Assembly: GCA_964035545.1 (NCBI GenBank)
Contig: OZ037773.1
Coordinates: 10,070,251-10,134,250 of the forward strand
DNA: 64,000 bases
Source: Bugula neritina
Lineage: Eukaryota > Bryozoa > Gymnolaemata > Cheilostomatida > Bugulidae
Reading direction: 5' to 3'
This document shows positions 12,129 through 25,393 of this stretch, piece after piece. A model generated the notes under the pieces. It worked only from the letters and a program-made list of their open reading frames with translations, ran no database searches and was not told the DNA's origin. The number at the start of each line of letters is the position of its first letter. The stretch's first letter is position 1. The translations under genes were made by a program, and so were the position numbers.

Positions 12129-12359
12129 TAAAAGATTGTAATTAATTTGGCAATCCGCCTCTTATAGTTGCATACGAGAAGTTTTTTGAGAATTTTCAAA
12201 CTGATGCATCTGTAGTACATAAAACTATGCTATAAATTGAATCAGGTTATACATGTGCATAATACATTCTTTGTTGCATTTCTATGTTTAAATATTATTT
12301 AAAATTTTATCGCCAGATCATAGATGGGTTATCGCAATTATATTTGTCTATTATACTAG

Positions 12360-12840
12360 ATGTCTATGTCACAGCATTACATAACTGGTTGTTAGAAAAA
12401 CTTGGCAATATAATAGCATACTATGTGACGTCTCTGTGAGTTTTCAGACATGCGCATGCATGTACTTAACTTAGTTGTGTTAAATTACAAGTTAATGCAA
12501 ACTTGGTCTTCGTTCACATGTCAATTTGTAATATAAAATTGCAAATTTAAATTTGTTAACTTCTTATTCTGATAATGTTATTTTAGAACATCATGTAGTA
12601 TGACAATATGCTGGTTATAGCATGTATGCTGTATTATATATAGACAGCTTGGAATTTTATATAGCATGTATGCTGTATTATATATAGACAGCTTGGAGTT
12701 TTAAGCTAGAAATGCTGCAGTGGGAACATATACATATTACAGTATATAAAGTGCACATTAGTGTTATATAATATTATACCACTTCTAATATCGAATTCTA
12801 ATGAAATTTATTTTAAACATATAGATAAGCCAAGACTATA
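12360..12840. repeat. duplicated non-coding flank of L2 (matches 16520-17100)
   Basis: Long near-identical stretch shared with the equivalent position downstream of L3. It contains the blocks cagcattacataactggttg, tgtgacgtctctgtgag and agacatgcgcatgcatgta. It shows that lectin unit 2 arose by a large segmental duplication. Within it, a 44-bp unit (tatagcatgtatgctg...gcttggaatttta) occurs twice in tandem at 12616-12704 but once near 16.8 kb. Confidence 0.75.
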
Positions 12841-13155
12841 ATTTTCTATATTTTATGGTTTAGGCTCTTCAATGGTCATATATAGTGAGCTGTAACTTTA
12901 AACTCTGCTGATGAAAATCATTCCTACTATTGCGTAACCTTTGATAATTAAAAGATACTTGAGAAGTTCTATTTTAATAACTGAGTATATTATAATTCCT
13001 AAGATTTCATGTATAAGTAATAGGCAATAGCCTTTAAGAGCAAAATAGAGTTTTATGTTATCAAAATAATCATATAAAATTAGTTGGTTACAGTTTCATA
13101 TAATAGATTAGAGAGAAAGCTCAAAGTTAGAAAAATGTTTGTAACAATTTCATAT

Positions 13156-14998
13156 TTATGCTGAATACTCGCAAGCAGTAAGAATGATATGAGTGTGAGA
13201 ACAGATGATGTCATGCCACTTATGGTCTGTCCAGTGTGCCAAACAGTTTTCATGAGCGTGTCTTGGCTCTCCTCGCTGCCAATCACCAACCACAATAGGA
13301 TCTTTAATTCTGCCAACCCATTTCCAAACACCAGTTACTTCCACACCACCAAGATGAACAGCAACCCCTCTAAAGCCATTCCATGCTAAAAGCAATTAAA
13401 TAGACCAAGTAAAGGGTTGAAAATGCTAACTCATACTGCTTTAATAAATATGAATGTGTTGAAGCAAACTTCTATGTAAATCTCTTAATATATTCGAAAT
13501 AATTATTCTATCAGAAAGCTTCAATCAGAACCAATTCCTTACTCTACTGGCTTAATATAGTATAGGCCCCATGTGCTTCTTGTCTGCACACTAGCTCATT
13601 AAAGTAGCATAATAATTTTTAGGTGTATAAATCAATCTATTACATAAGGCTATATTTTAGTGGACATCAGCAACGTATTTCTTCTTTATATTAAGCTGGT
13701 TTACAAAGCCATACAGCATACCCATATAAAATTTTTTTTCTTTTAGTCAACAAATCTTCTATATGATTTTTAAATAATATATTAAAAATATTTTGTGTAT
13801 TTTAGAATAAAAAAGTTACTGTTAACAAGAATGTACTTTAAAATAATTGTAAATACTTAAAGACTAATGAAGTTACTATTATAAGTTAGTATTAACTTCT
13901 TTTTCTCTTTTTCATTATTTATACCCATTTTGTTTTTATATCATGAATCAAAATATTTTCACATACCAAAATTTGTGATGAGCAAATTTTGCATACTTTC
14001 CAACAGTATTGAAGCACTATATAGTAAATAAATGTTAAAACTAAAACTTTCTTTATAGTTACTCATAATATACCTTAAATCGGTGTCCGATAAAAATGGC
14101 GCCAGTAACAATGGCACAGGTAATAATAGCACAATAGTGGCGAGGTTGGTAAAAAAGGCACATTTTCAACATTAGGGGTTGAGGGTTTGGAATGGGGGGT
14201 TAGGTTTGGGGATTTAAGTTTGGGGTTTAAGGGTTGGAGGTTTGGGTTTGGGGTTTGGGGAAATTTAACATCAGTGTGCCATTTTTACCGACTTTTTCAT
14301 TTGTGCTATTTTCACCTAAAATCCCTTAAATCCGGTCAAGAAGAAGGCTTGAGAGATTCCCTTACAAAATTTCAACAGTGAATATTATCAAAGAACTGCT
14401 GCACTCTACACATTAAACCACAGGATGCAGTCTACTGTCCTATTTAGCATAACTTGATAAGTGAAAATACTGAGCAGGAATTTCATTGCAATGCTCAGCT
14501 ATAGAATATTCCTTACCTGCATGAGTCTCTCTCATATTGTTGAACCAGAATAATTCCTCTACTTTTTCCAAGACTAGCATGGTCTCTCCAGCTTTTTCAC
14601 ACCACTGTTTAGCTTGGTTCCACGTTTGCTTTCTGTTTACAATTCTCACACAAGTAGTAGAGAAGGGGTTGTAAAGGTACCCAGGTTTGCATTCAACTCT
14701 CGGTGCTAATAAATAAACAAAACAAAATTTTAAATTTCAGCTTTTTGAGAAAAAAAATGGAATTGAAGCTAATTTTTTTCAAGGTTGTTACAGAGATAAT
14801 AGATATTATTCTGAGGATAAAATCATTCACACTAAACTTGTTAGGTTTTTATGAATAGTCAACAAAAAAATACACTTCTAAGAATATGCACAGTTATGTG
14901 AGGCATATTGCTGCAGGATACTTACAGCACTGCTGACTAGCTAAACAATAGTCAGCAAACACGACAAGCAGCAGAGAGATAAGATGAGCAGACTTCAT
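13156..14998 (-). CDS. L2: small secreted C-type lectin (EPR at the sugar-motif position)
   Basis: Three exons: 14998-14926, 14705-14517 and 13385-13156 (stop TAA at 13156-13158). All phase 1; 163 residues. The signal peptide is [20 protein letters not shown]. Exon 2 encodes [39 protein letters not shown] and [12 protein letters not shown]. Exon 3 encodes [42 protein letters not shown] and a C-terminal LTACEY. The cysteines fit a CTL fold. Where sugar-binding lectins carry EPN or QPD, L2 has EPR, and WND is WHD. It is the farthest downstream member (in transcriptional order) of a four-gene tandem array. Intron 2 carries a foldback element at 14082-14323. Sugar binding is uncertain given the altered motif. 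Confidence 0.9.
14082..14323. mobile_element. foldback element with G-rich core and 9-bp target duplication
   Basis: Flanked by ccttaaatc at 14073-14081 and 14324-14332. Both ends carry inverted copies of a ggtaaaaatggcac(a) motif: several direct variants on the left (14090-14165) and two inverted on the right (14270-14315). Between them, 14170-14260 is G-rich on the plus strand, with runs such as ttaggggttgaggg and ttggggtttgggg. The equivalent intron of L3, L4 and L5 lacks it. A 9-bp duplication suits Mutator-like elements; the class is inferred. Confidence 0.6.
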
Positions 14999-14999
14999 G

Positions 15000-16085
15000 T
15001 CACAACCGAGTTATTGAGAGACCAAAACTAAACTAACAATTCCTGATGTTCATGAGACAAGCGATTAATATGCACCTCTTTAGCTGGTCACCGAACGTCC
15101 TTGATTACTTGTATTGATAAAACTTATTTCATATGGATTTGATCTCATTAAAAAAGCAACAATACAAATTTGCCTATGACTTCATTCTAGGTATTTCTAT
15201 GGTTATTTCAAAACTATGTTGTTTTTAATTAGGAAGGGAACTGATATTTTCAGTTTTTTCTATAAAAATAATATGATAAATTGAAACCATTGAAATGCCT
15301 CTACTAGCTAGATTGTTTTCTGTAGCACCACTAGTTGCAAAGTTTCTAAATTAGCTCAGTTGGATTATAATTATAATACTTGGACCTCCAGTTTGCAGAA
15401 ATATTGAGATGATATGGAAATTACAGCATGTATCTCGGTTACAGTTATTGCTCTGTCATTTGCCGTTCTGTTAATATTCTGAGCAGTTCATAGCAGACTG
15501 GTTTTGCTCTATTCTCCTTCATTCAGGTATTGTGATTTATTTACCACCTTTAAATTATTCAGTAAGATTGATGTTATATAATTTGGATTCATTTAAAGCA
15601 CTTTTGATTTGATGCATCAATTATAATTTAATCGGGTATTAAGAAAACTATGTGAATTACACCTTGTATCACAGACTGCTTTGAATTGTTTGTAAAGATT
15701 TTATTGACTTATATAAGCCTCTCTTAAGTTTAAAGCTTATTCAATAGACAAAGATTTGTTCAAGTATCTTTGCCCATGATTCCAATTTAGTTTGTATTAA
15801 TGCAACTCTAATAATTATATTATTTTCAATGGAGATATTGAAAGGATAAAATGGTATTATGTTATGCTGTGTGATTAAGTGCCTGCACAATGTGAGAATT
15901 ATAATACCTAGAGCATCTTCAAGTTTAAAACTTGAAAGAAACAAATTTTATGCATGAAATTACTTAAATAATAGCTTCATCAAATTACATTACGAACATT
16001 TTGAAATGAATTGGTTGAAGGCACCTTTTGCCATAAACACATTTTCAAATGAGAAATTGCCATAAGTTTCAGTAATATTATATGT
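15000..16085. other. intergenic between lectin units 1 and 2, no gene seen
   Basis: The first 70 bases upstream of L2 (to about 15070) are conserved between L2, L3, L4 and L5 and include a minus-strand gcatattaat block that may be the core promoter. Beyond that the units diverge and I see no coding signal. Confidence 0.45.
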
Positions 16086-16089
16086 CAAT

Positions 16090-16330
16090 TACATGATAAA
16101 CCCTTTGCAAGCATACACTTGTGTAAATGTTACCATGGAATGTCATTGGTAGACTGAGAGCTGGATATATAAAACATTGTATGTATCTCGGACTACATAA
16201 AGTGCTGCAGTGAGCACGTCTATTGTGATTTTCAACTGAACATTCAAGTTTCTTGGTATATTTAAATTTGACTATCTGTTTATTCAACTTGAGTTTCTCT
16301 CAGCTGCAAATAGCACACTGCTTCAGTGTT
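16090..16330 (-). repeat. unit-linked segment R, copy 2 (downstream of L3)
   Basis: Aligns with 11715-11935 over most of its length, for example gactgagagctggata and ttgtttattcaacttgag-like blocks. It has an extra roughly 20 bases that break the frame seen in copy 1. Confidence 0.6.
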
Positions 16331-17419
16331 TTGAGTATACTATTGCAGTGTGTCTCTCTTAACTTGTTCTAGAATGAAATTATCACAGAGTTTTAACTTC
16401 TGCTAAATAGAGCTCAAATTGCAGCATTAGGTACATTATTTACTGGTGTTTTTGCAAAATGATTTTTATTTTATCACAACATCATAAATAGGTTAGCACA
16501 AATAACTTTATGTACTACACGTTGATGTCACAGCATTACGTAACTGGTTGCTTGAAAAACTTGGCAATTAAGTTGTTGATAGCATACTATGTGACGTCTC
16601 TGTGAGTTTTCAGACATGCGCATGCATGTACCTAACTTCATTGTGTTAAATTACAAAGTGGCTAATTCAAACTTGGTCTCTTTCACATGTCAGTTTGTAA
16701 TATAAAATTGCAGATTTTAATTTTGTAAACTTATTATTCTGATAATGTTATTTTAGATGCATCATGTACTATGACAATATACTGATTTTATAGCATGTAT
16801 GTTGTATTATATATAGACAGCTTGGAAGTTTACGCAAGAAATGCTGCAATAGACACATGAATATTACCGGTTATTATAAGTTTGAGATTTATGTAGGAGT
16901 TTTATGTTACAGTTTGTTGTAACAGATAACTTATTTACTCTGTGGTGTTAACTATAATGTATTTACTGTAGTAACTATAATATATGGAAAGTGTACATTA
17001 GTGTTATATATTATATCACTTCTAACTTTGAATAGTAAGGAAATTTATTTTAACTAGGTGAACCAAGATTATGATTTTCTATATATTATATGTTTTAAGC
17101 TCTTCAATGGTGGTATAGTGAGCTGTAACTAATCTAAACTCTGTTGATGAAAAATCATTCCTACTATTGTGTAACCTTCAATACTTAGAAGATATTCAAT
17201 TACTTTGATAATAGTTCATATTTATTTATTATTTATTATTAATATTTATTATTTCATTTATAAGTAATAAAACCTATATTATTATAACCAATAGCCTTTA
17301 AGAGCAAAATAAAGTTTTATGTTATCAAAATATTTATATAAAATTGGTTGGTTACAGTTTCATATAATAGGTTATAGAGAAAGCTCAAAATTAGAAAAAT
17401 GTTTCTAACAATGTTATAT

Positions 17420-18919
17420 TTATGTTGAATACTCGCAAGCAGTGAGATAGTTTTCAAAACAGTAGATGTCATGCCACTTATGGTCCTCCCAGTGTGCCAA
17501 GCAGTCTTCACCATGAGATCCAACGGGCTGCCCACGCTTCCAATCACCAACCACAATAGGATCTTTAACTCTGCCAACCCATTTCCAAATTCCATCTACC
17601 TTTGAGCCACCTATATGAACGGCGATCCCTCTAAAGCCATTCCAAGCTTAAAGCAATCAAATAAACAAAGTACAAACAGAAGCTGCTTACACAAGCTGCA
17701 TGTAATATTGTCATATCTATGGAATAAATGTGGTGACAGCAGATTTCTGATGAAATCATGCGGAAACAATTTCATCAGCATGACTGCTTCAATCAGAGAC
17801 ATTGTTAATGATATGCATATGAACTTTATTCAGCTAAGAAAAACATTTTTTTTCTGTTCAAATTACTTTAACTGTATGCAATTAAATAAACCTGTAAGTT
17901 TTAGGTAAATGCAAAAATATTTGTAAATAATAATTGTGCTTTTCACAAACCCATCTTTGTTTATTGTCTACAATTGCAAATTTTCTTTTATGACTTTAAA
18001 CTTTTCTCTAGAAGTAATTTGCAATCTTTAAAATTTGGCTATAGAACCATAGTTTCTATAATTGATACTCAATTGGTGCCTAGCATATTTAGTTGAAAAA
18101 GTCACTGGAAAAGTTACTAATATAAGTATAAACATTAAATATCACCTGTTTAGCATTACATTGTAGCAATTAAATATTTGCGTTTTTTGTTACAACTCGC
18201 AATGTATTTTCATACACCAATTTAATGCTATATATAAGTTGTTTTATTATTTACATTATACATTGTAAAACGCTAAGATAATTGAAAGAAGTAAAAACTA
18301 ATGAGGGTATTATATTTAGCTATATCACCTTTTACCATGTTGACAATATATGTTTATATAGATCTATATTATTAGGAAAAATATTATCATTGTATTATTG
18401 TAATTAGGGAGCTATGAAATATTCCTTACCTGCATGAGTCTCTCTCATACTATTGAACCAGAATATCTCGTCCCCTGTCTCAAAGACTAGCATGGTCTCC
18501 CCAGCTGCCTCACACCACTGTTTGGCTCGGTTCCATGTTTGCTTTATGTTTACTATTCTTACGCAAGTAGTAGAGAAGGGGTTGTAAAGGTACCCAGGCT
18601 TGCACTCAACTCTAGGTGCTAATAAATAAACAAAACAAATACTTAAATTCTTATTTTTTGAAAGAAAAACATAGAATTTAAGCTCCACTTTGTCAATTTT
18701 GTTACAGAGATAATAGATATTATTCTGAGAATAGAATCATTCACACTGAAATTGCTAGTTTTGTATAAATAGTCAACACAAATAACACAATTGATCTAAA
18801 AGTATGCACAATTTATATGTGAGACATATTACTGTAGGATACTTACAACACTGCTGACTAGCTAAACAATAGTCAGCCAACAGGACAAGCAGCAGTGAGA
18901 TGAGATGAGCAGATTTTAT
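17420..18919 (-). pseudogene. L3: C-type lectin with start codon changed to ATA
   Basis: Exons 18919-18847, 18618-18430 and 17646-17420 (stop TAA at 17420-17422), all phase 1 with normal splice sites. The 162-codon frame is otherwise intact. The signal-peptide exon matches L2, L4 and L5 ([19 protein letters not shown]) but begins with ATA where all others have ATG. In that frame a TAG lies upstream with no ATG between. The first in-frame ATG is in exon 2, after the signal peptide and first cysteine. The mature region is well preserved: [42 protein letters not shown] and LTACEY. Either the gene is newly dead, or translation begins at the near-cognate AUA. The sugar-motif position reads QPV. 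Confidence 0.8.
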
Positions 18920-19364
18920 ATCACAACCAGTTATTGAGAAGCAAAAACTAAACTAGCAATTCCTGATGTTCATGAGACAAGCTATTAATATGCACCTCTT
19001 TAGCTGGCCACGATTTGCGCTGATTGAGGTGCATATAATGTGAGACTAACTTACTTTGTGTGAATGCAGCTTTAGAACTTATAATTGTGTGAAATGCCAT
19101 TATGATTATTTCAATTGATAAATCTAAATGATGCCATGCATTATGTAATGTAATACTTATACAATTCAAACATCACAACTTGAAACAGAGCAATTCTATG
19201 CATGGTCCATTATTTGAATTAACAAATTAAAACTGATGAGTTGGTCAGATGCACTGAGAAATGCTGATATAATGTGTAATAATAGAATTGCCATAAACAC
19301 ATTACTAGATTGACATAAGAGTATTTATAGAGAAATAAAAGGTAGATAGTCACAAGATAAGTAA

Positions 19365-19480
19365 AAGATGAACACTGTAAGCATAAACCTTCTGTAGAAA
19401 TCCCATCACAGCTTGCTGTCAGTTGACTGGCAGCTAGATATAGGCATGTAAATATCTTCCACTACATGAAGTGCTATTAT
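19365..19480 (-). repeat. unit-linked segment R, copy 3 (downstream of L4, partial)
   Basis: Shares aacactgtaagcataaacct-, gttgactggcagctagat- and actacatgaagtgct-like blocks with the other copies, then stops, so it is truncated. Confidence 0.5.
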
Positions 19481-20272
19481 TTATATTATGTAGACAGCTA
19501 AGATTATAATATGTAACAACTGTGTGGAAGTTTACAAAAGAAATGCTGCAGTAGAAAATCAAATACCATCATTCTTTTATTAGTTTTTGTTACTATCTCC
19601 TATAATATAAGAGAGCATGTTTATTGTGGATTGTCCCTTATATATATTCACTGTGTTTATTAATGAATCTTTATTGTGCATTAGTGTTATATATGATACC
19701 GACTGTAACCTTGAATGCTACTATAAACAGTTAGTGTATTCAGTATAATATTCAATATATTCAATATATCTAGTATATTTATTAATTCATTATACATTCA
19801 ATATATTCAGTAGAAACTATAGCTAGATGACATGTCACCTTTACCATTGAATTCCAATTAAACTTGTTTTTGATTTAGCATAAATCACAGTTTTTTATTT
19901 TAAGTAATCTAAGATCCAAGGATTGTGTAACTTAAGCTCTAGCTTTACAAATTTTGAGAAAAGAGCTTTACTTACTATTAGAGAGCCTCCAACATAAATT
20001 GATAAACAATATTTGAGAATCAATTATAATAACCTGCTTGATGTTGTTAATTAGTAAAAACAAGACGTTGTGTTTTTACATTTTTGAGTTTATTAGAATA
20101 ACTGAATATTCTTCGTTAAATTGCAATTGCTGAAGTTACACCATAAAACTTATACTTGGGAGCAACTACAGTAATAAGTCATAAAAGGCCAGTTTGATTT
20201 ACAGTTTCTGAAATATTATAGTCTTATATAGAGTAACTTCAGTTGATATAGGATACTTTGAATTCTGTCAGT

Positions 20273-21765
20273 TTACACTGAATACTCGCAAGCAGTGAGT
20301 AAGCTATCAGTACAGTAGATGTCATGCCACTTATGGTCTGTAAAGTGTGCCAAGCAGTCTTCACCACGAGATCCATGGGGCTCCCCGAGCTTCCAATCAC
20401 CAACCACAATAGGATCTCCAACTCTGCCAACCCATTTCCAAACTCCATTTACCTTTGAACCACCTAGATGAACGGCGACCCTTCTAAAGCCATTCCATGC
20501 TGAAAAAAATCAAATAAACAGAGTATCTACAAACAGAAGCTCCCTACACAAGTTGCATATAATATTGTTAGAGATAAAATAAATGCGATTAAAGCATATT
20601 TCTGATGAAATTGTGCAGAAACAATTTTATCAGCATGACTGGTTCAATCAGAGATATCTTTTAGCTTTAATGATATAATATATTAACTTTATATAACTAA
20701 GAAAAACATACTTTTCTCTGTTTAAATTACTTTAACTGTATGCAATCAAATAAACCTGTAAGTTTTAATTAAATGCAAAAATATTTGTAAATAATAATTG
20801 TGCTTTTTACAAACCAATCTTTTTTATTGTCTAATTGCAATTGTTTTATGACTTTAAACTCCTCTCTAGAAGTATTTAGTAAAGTTTAGCTGTAGGACCA
20901 TAGTTTCTAGTTAATACTCAACTGGTGTCTAGCATATTTAGTTGAAAAAGTCACTGGAAAAGTTACTAATATAAGCATAAACATTAAATATCACCTGTTT
21001 AGCATTACACTGTAGCAATTAAATATTTGTGTTTTTTGTTACAACTCGCAATGTATTTTCATACACCAATTTCATGCTATATATAAGTTGTTTTATTATT
21101 TACATACATTTTAAAACTATAAGATAATTGAAAGAAGTAAAAACTCATGAGGGTATTATATTTAGCTATATATCACCTTTTACCATGTTGACAATATATG
21201 CTTATATAGATCTATATTATTAGAAAAAAATATTATCATTGTATTACTGTAATTAGGGAGCTATGAAATATTCCTCACCAGCATGAGTCTCTCTCATACT
21301 ATTGAACCAGAATATCTCGTCCCCTGTCTCAAAGACTAGCATGGTCTCCCCAGCTGCCTCACACCACTGTTTGGCTCGGTTCCATGTTTGCTTTATGTTT
21401 ACTATTCTTACGCAAGTAGTAGAGAAGTGGTTGTAAAGGTACCCAGGCTTGCATTCAACTCTTGGTGCTAAAATAGAACAAGAACAAATACTTAAATTCT
21501 AATTTTTTGAAAGAAAAACATAGAATTTAAGCTTCACTTTGTCAATTTTGTTACAGAGATAATAGATATTATTCTGAGAATAGAATCATTCACACTGGAA
21601 TTGCTAGTTTTGTATAAATAGTCAACACAAATAACACAATTGGTCTAAAAGTATGCACAATTATGTGAGACATATTGCTGTAGGATACTTACAACACTGC
21701 TGACTAGCTAAACAATAGTCAGCAAACAGGACAAGCAGCAGAGAGATAAGATGAGCAGACTTCAT
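20273..21765 (-). CDS. L4: small secreted C-type lectin (EPH at the sugar-motif position)
   Basis: Exons 21765-21693, 21467-21279 and 20499-20273 (stop TAA at 20273-20275), all phase 1; 162 residues. Signal peptide [20 protein letters not shown]. The mature protein carries [83 protein letters not shown] and LTACEY. It differs from L3 at few positions, so the two come from a recent duplication that also copied the intron and 5' flank. The donor of exon 2 is GTGAGG rather than GTAAGG, as in L5. Motif position: EPH. Confidence 0.9.
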
Positions 21766-22489
21766 GTCACAACCGAGTTATTGAGAGACCAAAACTAAAC
21801 TAACAATTCCTGATGTTCATGAGACAAGCTATTAATATGCACCTCTTTATAGATGGTCACGGAACTTCCTTGATTACTTGTATTGATAAAACTTACTTGA
21901 CATCGATTTGATTTCATAGAAGTTGCAACAATAAATTTGCTTAACTTTTTTTCGGCAACTCTCCAGTTAACTTTAAGGTATACTTTGATACAAAAAATTT
22001 GACATGAAAAAACATAGTTAAATTAAATTTATATAATACATATAATATACATGTATGTATATATAATTTTTCTATTGAGAAGGTGTAGACTGTGGAACCT
22101 TGTCAGTTGATGAGGAGGGGAGAGACCCTAAAACAGCAGCTTTGCACTGATTGAGATGCATGTAATGTGAGACTAACATACATTTGTATGAATGCAACTT
22201 TAGGACTTGTGATTGTTTGGAATGCCATTATATGATTCTTATATTAACTTCAATAGAGAAATCTAAATGTAAATGTAATGTGATACTTATACAATTCGAA
22301 GATCACAATTTAAAAGAGATAAATTATATGCATGGCAATTTTTATTATTTGAATTAACAAGTTAAAGCTTTAAAGTATTTATCAGATGCACTAAGAAAGG
22401 TTGAAAGAAGATGTAATAATATAATTGCCATTTAAACAGATTACCAGATTGAATAATGAGTATCAAGCAAAACTATGCCAATTACAAAA

Positions 22490-22745
22490 TAAGTTTAGTG
22501 AGTGTAAACCTGCTGTGTTAAATCTCATCACAGCTTGCTGTTTGTGGACTGGCAGCTAGATAATATAGGCATTGCAAATATTATCTTCAACTACATGACG
22601 TACTGCAGTGAGCATGTCTATTTTGATAACACCACTACACATTTGAGTTCGTGGTGAAGCTATAAACTTGATTATCTTTCTATAAAATATGAGGCTATTT
22701 TAGTTACAAATAGCCCATGCAAAGCTATATTGTTTTGTATACCAT
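22490..22745 (-). repeat. unit-linked segment R, copy 4 (downstream of L5)
   Basis: Shares agtgtaaacctgctgtg, ggactggcagctagat and actgcagtgagcatgtct with the other copies. The minus-strand frame of copy 1 is interrupted by TAG here, which argues against it being a conserved coding exon. Confidence 0.55.
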
Positions 22746-23289
22746 ATTATTAGGCTGTACATCACTCAACTCCTTCAAGTTTCCAAACTGAACTCTTTAA
22801 CTTCATGAATGTAATTTTCGATTAACTTCAGACTATAATATGAATATGAATAATGCAAACTTTTCTGCTTTCAAATCTTAATTTATGGTGTACAACTGTT
22901 TATTTCCAAACTCATTTACTTTAATTATTATAGAGCCTATAATTTCATGCTAAAGTATCATGTAGTATAAGTATGACATTATTCATGTGTATTGTAGTGT
23001 GTAGGCAACAACAAATAACAGCTACATGACACAAAAAATATATTGCAAGTAAAAATAAAAGAATATGATTTATTTATATTAGTTAGAGTTTTAGAAGTCT
23101 TTTGTTACAATGTGCCAAAAGAGAAATTGTTTACTGTAGGTATTCACTATGCATTATGTAATTGTATTCATTATATATATGTTATAGTGGGCATTAGTGT
23201 ATCTGGTATCACATTCCAAATGTCTTTCAAATTTGTTTTTTATAAAACATAAAATTATATGTTAAGCATTCTATAGATATTTAATAGTT

Positions 23290-23519
<230 letters not shown>

Positions 23520-23660
23520 ACAAGCTGTAGCTTTAAACTTGGCTGATAAAAATAGTCCGTGCTAATGTAGCTTACAATACATAAACATGCTATATTTAAG
23601 AAAACATGAATCAACAAAACTTTCAGGTGTAATAAGATATTTCTATGGAAGAATTCTAAC

Positions 23661-24508
23661 TTAAGTTAAATACTCGCAAGCAGTAAGTAAATTATACTTT
23701 GTGTCATCACAATGAACGTCATGCCACTTATGGTCTGTCCAGTGAGCCAAACAGTCTTGATGACTAAAATCTGGCTGCCCGCGCTGCCAGTCAGCTACCA
23801 CAAGAGGATCTTTATTTCTGCCAAACCATCTCCAAACCCCAGCTATTTCCAAGCCACCAAGATGAACGGCGATCCCTTTATAACCTTTCCATGCTGAATG
23901 CAATTAAATGAGTATTTAAAAACTAGAGATTACGATCATTGAATAATTAATTAGGAAAAATACTACACAGGGGTATTATTGTAATTAGGAAGTTATGAAA
24001 TATTCCTCACCAGCATGACTCTCTCTCATATTATTAAACCAGAATATCTCATCCCCTGTCTCAAAGACTAGCATGGTCTCCCCAGCTGCCTCACACCACT
24101 GTTTAGCTTTGGTCCATGTTTGTTTTATGTTTACTATTCTCACACAAGTAGTAGAGAAGGGGTTGTAAAGGTACCCAGACTTGCATCCAACTCTTGGTGC
24201 TAAAATAGAACAAGAACAAACAACTTCAAATCAAGCTTTTTGAAAGAAAAACATGGAATTAAAGCTCAGTTTTGTCAAGGTTAAGTTACATATAAATATA
24301 GGTACAATTTTGAAGATATAGAATAATTCACACTAAAATTGTTAGTTTCTATAATGAATAGTTGACACAAATAACAGAATTGATCTAAAAATATGCACAA
24401 TTTATATGTAAGACATATTGCTGCAGGATACTTACAACACTGCTGACTAGCTAAACAATAGTCAGCAAACACGACAAGCAGCAGAGAGATAAGATGAGCA
24501 GACTTCAT
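23661..24508 (-). CDS. L5: small secreted C-type lectin with QPD motif
   Basis: Exons 24508-24436, 24199-24011 and 23893-23661 (stop TAA at 23661-23663), all phase 1; 164 residues. Signal peptide [20 protein letters not shown], identical to L2. Mature features: [94 protein letters not shown] and LTACEY. L5 keeps a QPD at the sugar-motif position, like L1. It is the most upstream gene of the array in transcriptional order and has the shortest intron 2 (about 117 bases). Confidence 0.9.
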
Positions 24509-25179
24509 GTCACAACCAAGTTATTGAGAGACCAAAACTAAACTAACAATTCCTGATGTTCATAAGACAAGCTATTAATATGCACCTCTTTAGCTGGTCA
24601 CGGAACTTCCTTGATTACTTGTATGGATAAAACTTATTCGGACATCTCCTTGAGTTTATGTGATATTCAATAACATATTTGCTTAACTTCTATTTAGGCA
24701 ATTCTATGATTATTTCAATTTTACATTTCAATATAAAAGAATTGACACTGGAGAAGAATTATAGAGTTAAATGTTGAGTTATTCTCCATGAGACAGGTTA
24801 CTTATATAACGTCTATTTAGTAAGGGAGACAACTTCATTTATAATCTGCTGTGCAGTTTTATACTGATAAATTGATGAACTTACCTGATGCATCCAATAA
24901 TATTATGCATTATATTATTTTCTAGATTGATGAAGCAATGTGAAAGTTGCCTCAAATCAAAAAAGAACTTTTTCTTTAAACAACTCATTATGACATATAT
25001 TATCTTGAGCATAAAATAGGTTGCAAGTAGAAAATATTATCAGTTTGTAAAGTATTACAAATTCTAGTCAACAATTTGATGTAAACGTTTATTTGCACCT
25101 CTCTGCTTATAAAGCATCTCAGATATAGTATTTGACCTACAAATAATGCAGCAGAAATAATATTATATATATATAAGTA

Positions 25180-25385
25180 GTAAGGGTCTAGGGGTTGAAG
25201 GTTTGCCTAGTAAGCACGGAGTCATGGGTTCGAGCCCGGACAAAGGCCATTGGTGATGTTAGAAAGAGCATCCAGTCACAATTGCTCCTGTGTCTCATTT
25301 AAATAATTACCTAGCTTTAACAAAAGCTCTTTTTATCAGGGGTTTCTCACATGAATGATGACTATATATAAACTTGCGTGAGTTT
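25180..25385 (+). mobile_element. tRNA-derived SINE, copy 2
   Basis: Same family as 5814-6025 but in plus orientation: ggtctaggggttgaaggtt (A box), gggttcgagcccgg (B box), ggccattggtgatgttagaa, aattgctcctgtgtctcatt and aacttgcgtgagttt. Probable short target duplication tataagta at 25172-25179 and 25386-25393. Confidence 0.82.
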
Positions 25386-25393
25386 TATAAGTA

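Noticed and set aside
11871-12220. Tyr-Ile repeat open frames, also at 23255-23617
   Set aside because: Translations of (AT)n microsatellites on both strands.
13080-13331. Alternative minus-strand frames over lectin last exons (also 17317-17595 and 20239-20448)
   Set aside because: Wrong frame; the correct frame gives the WHD and TACEY lectin motifs and joins exon 2 in phase 1.
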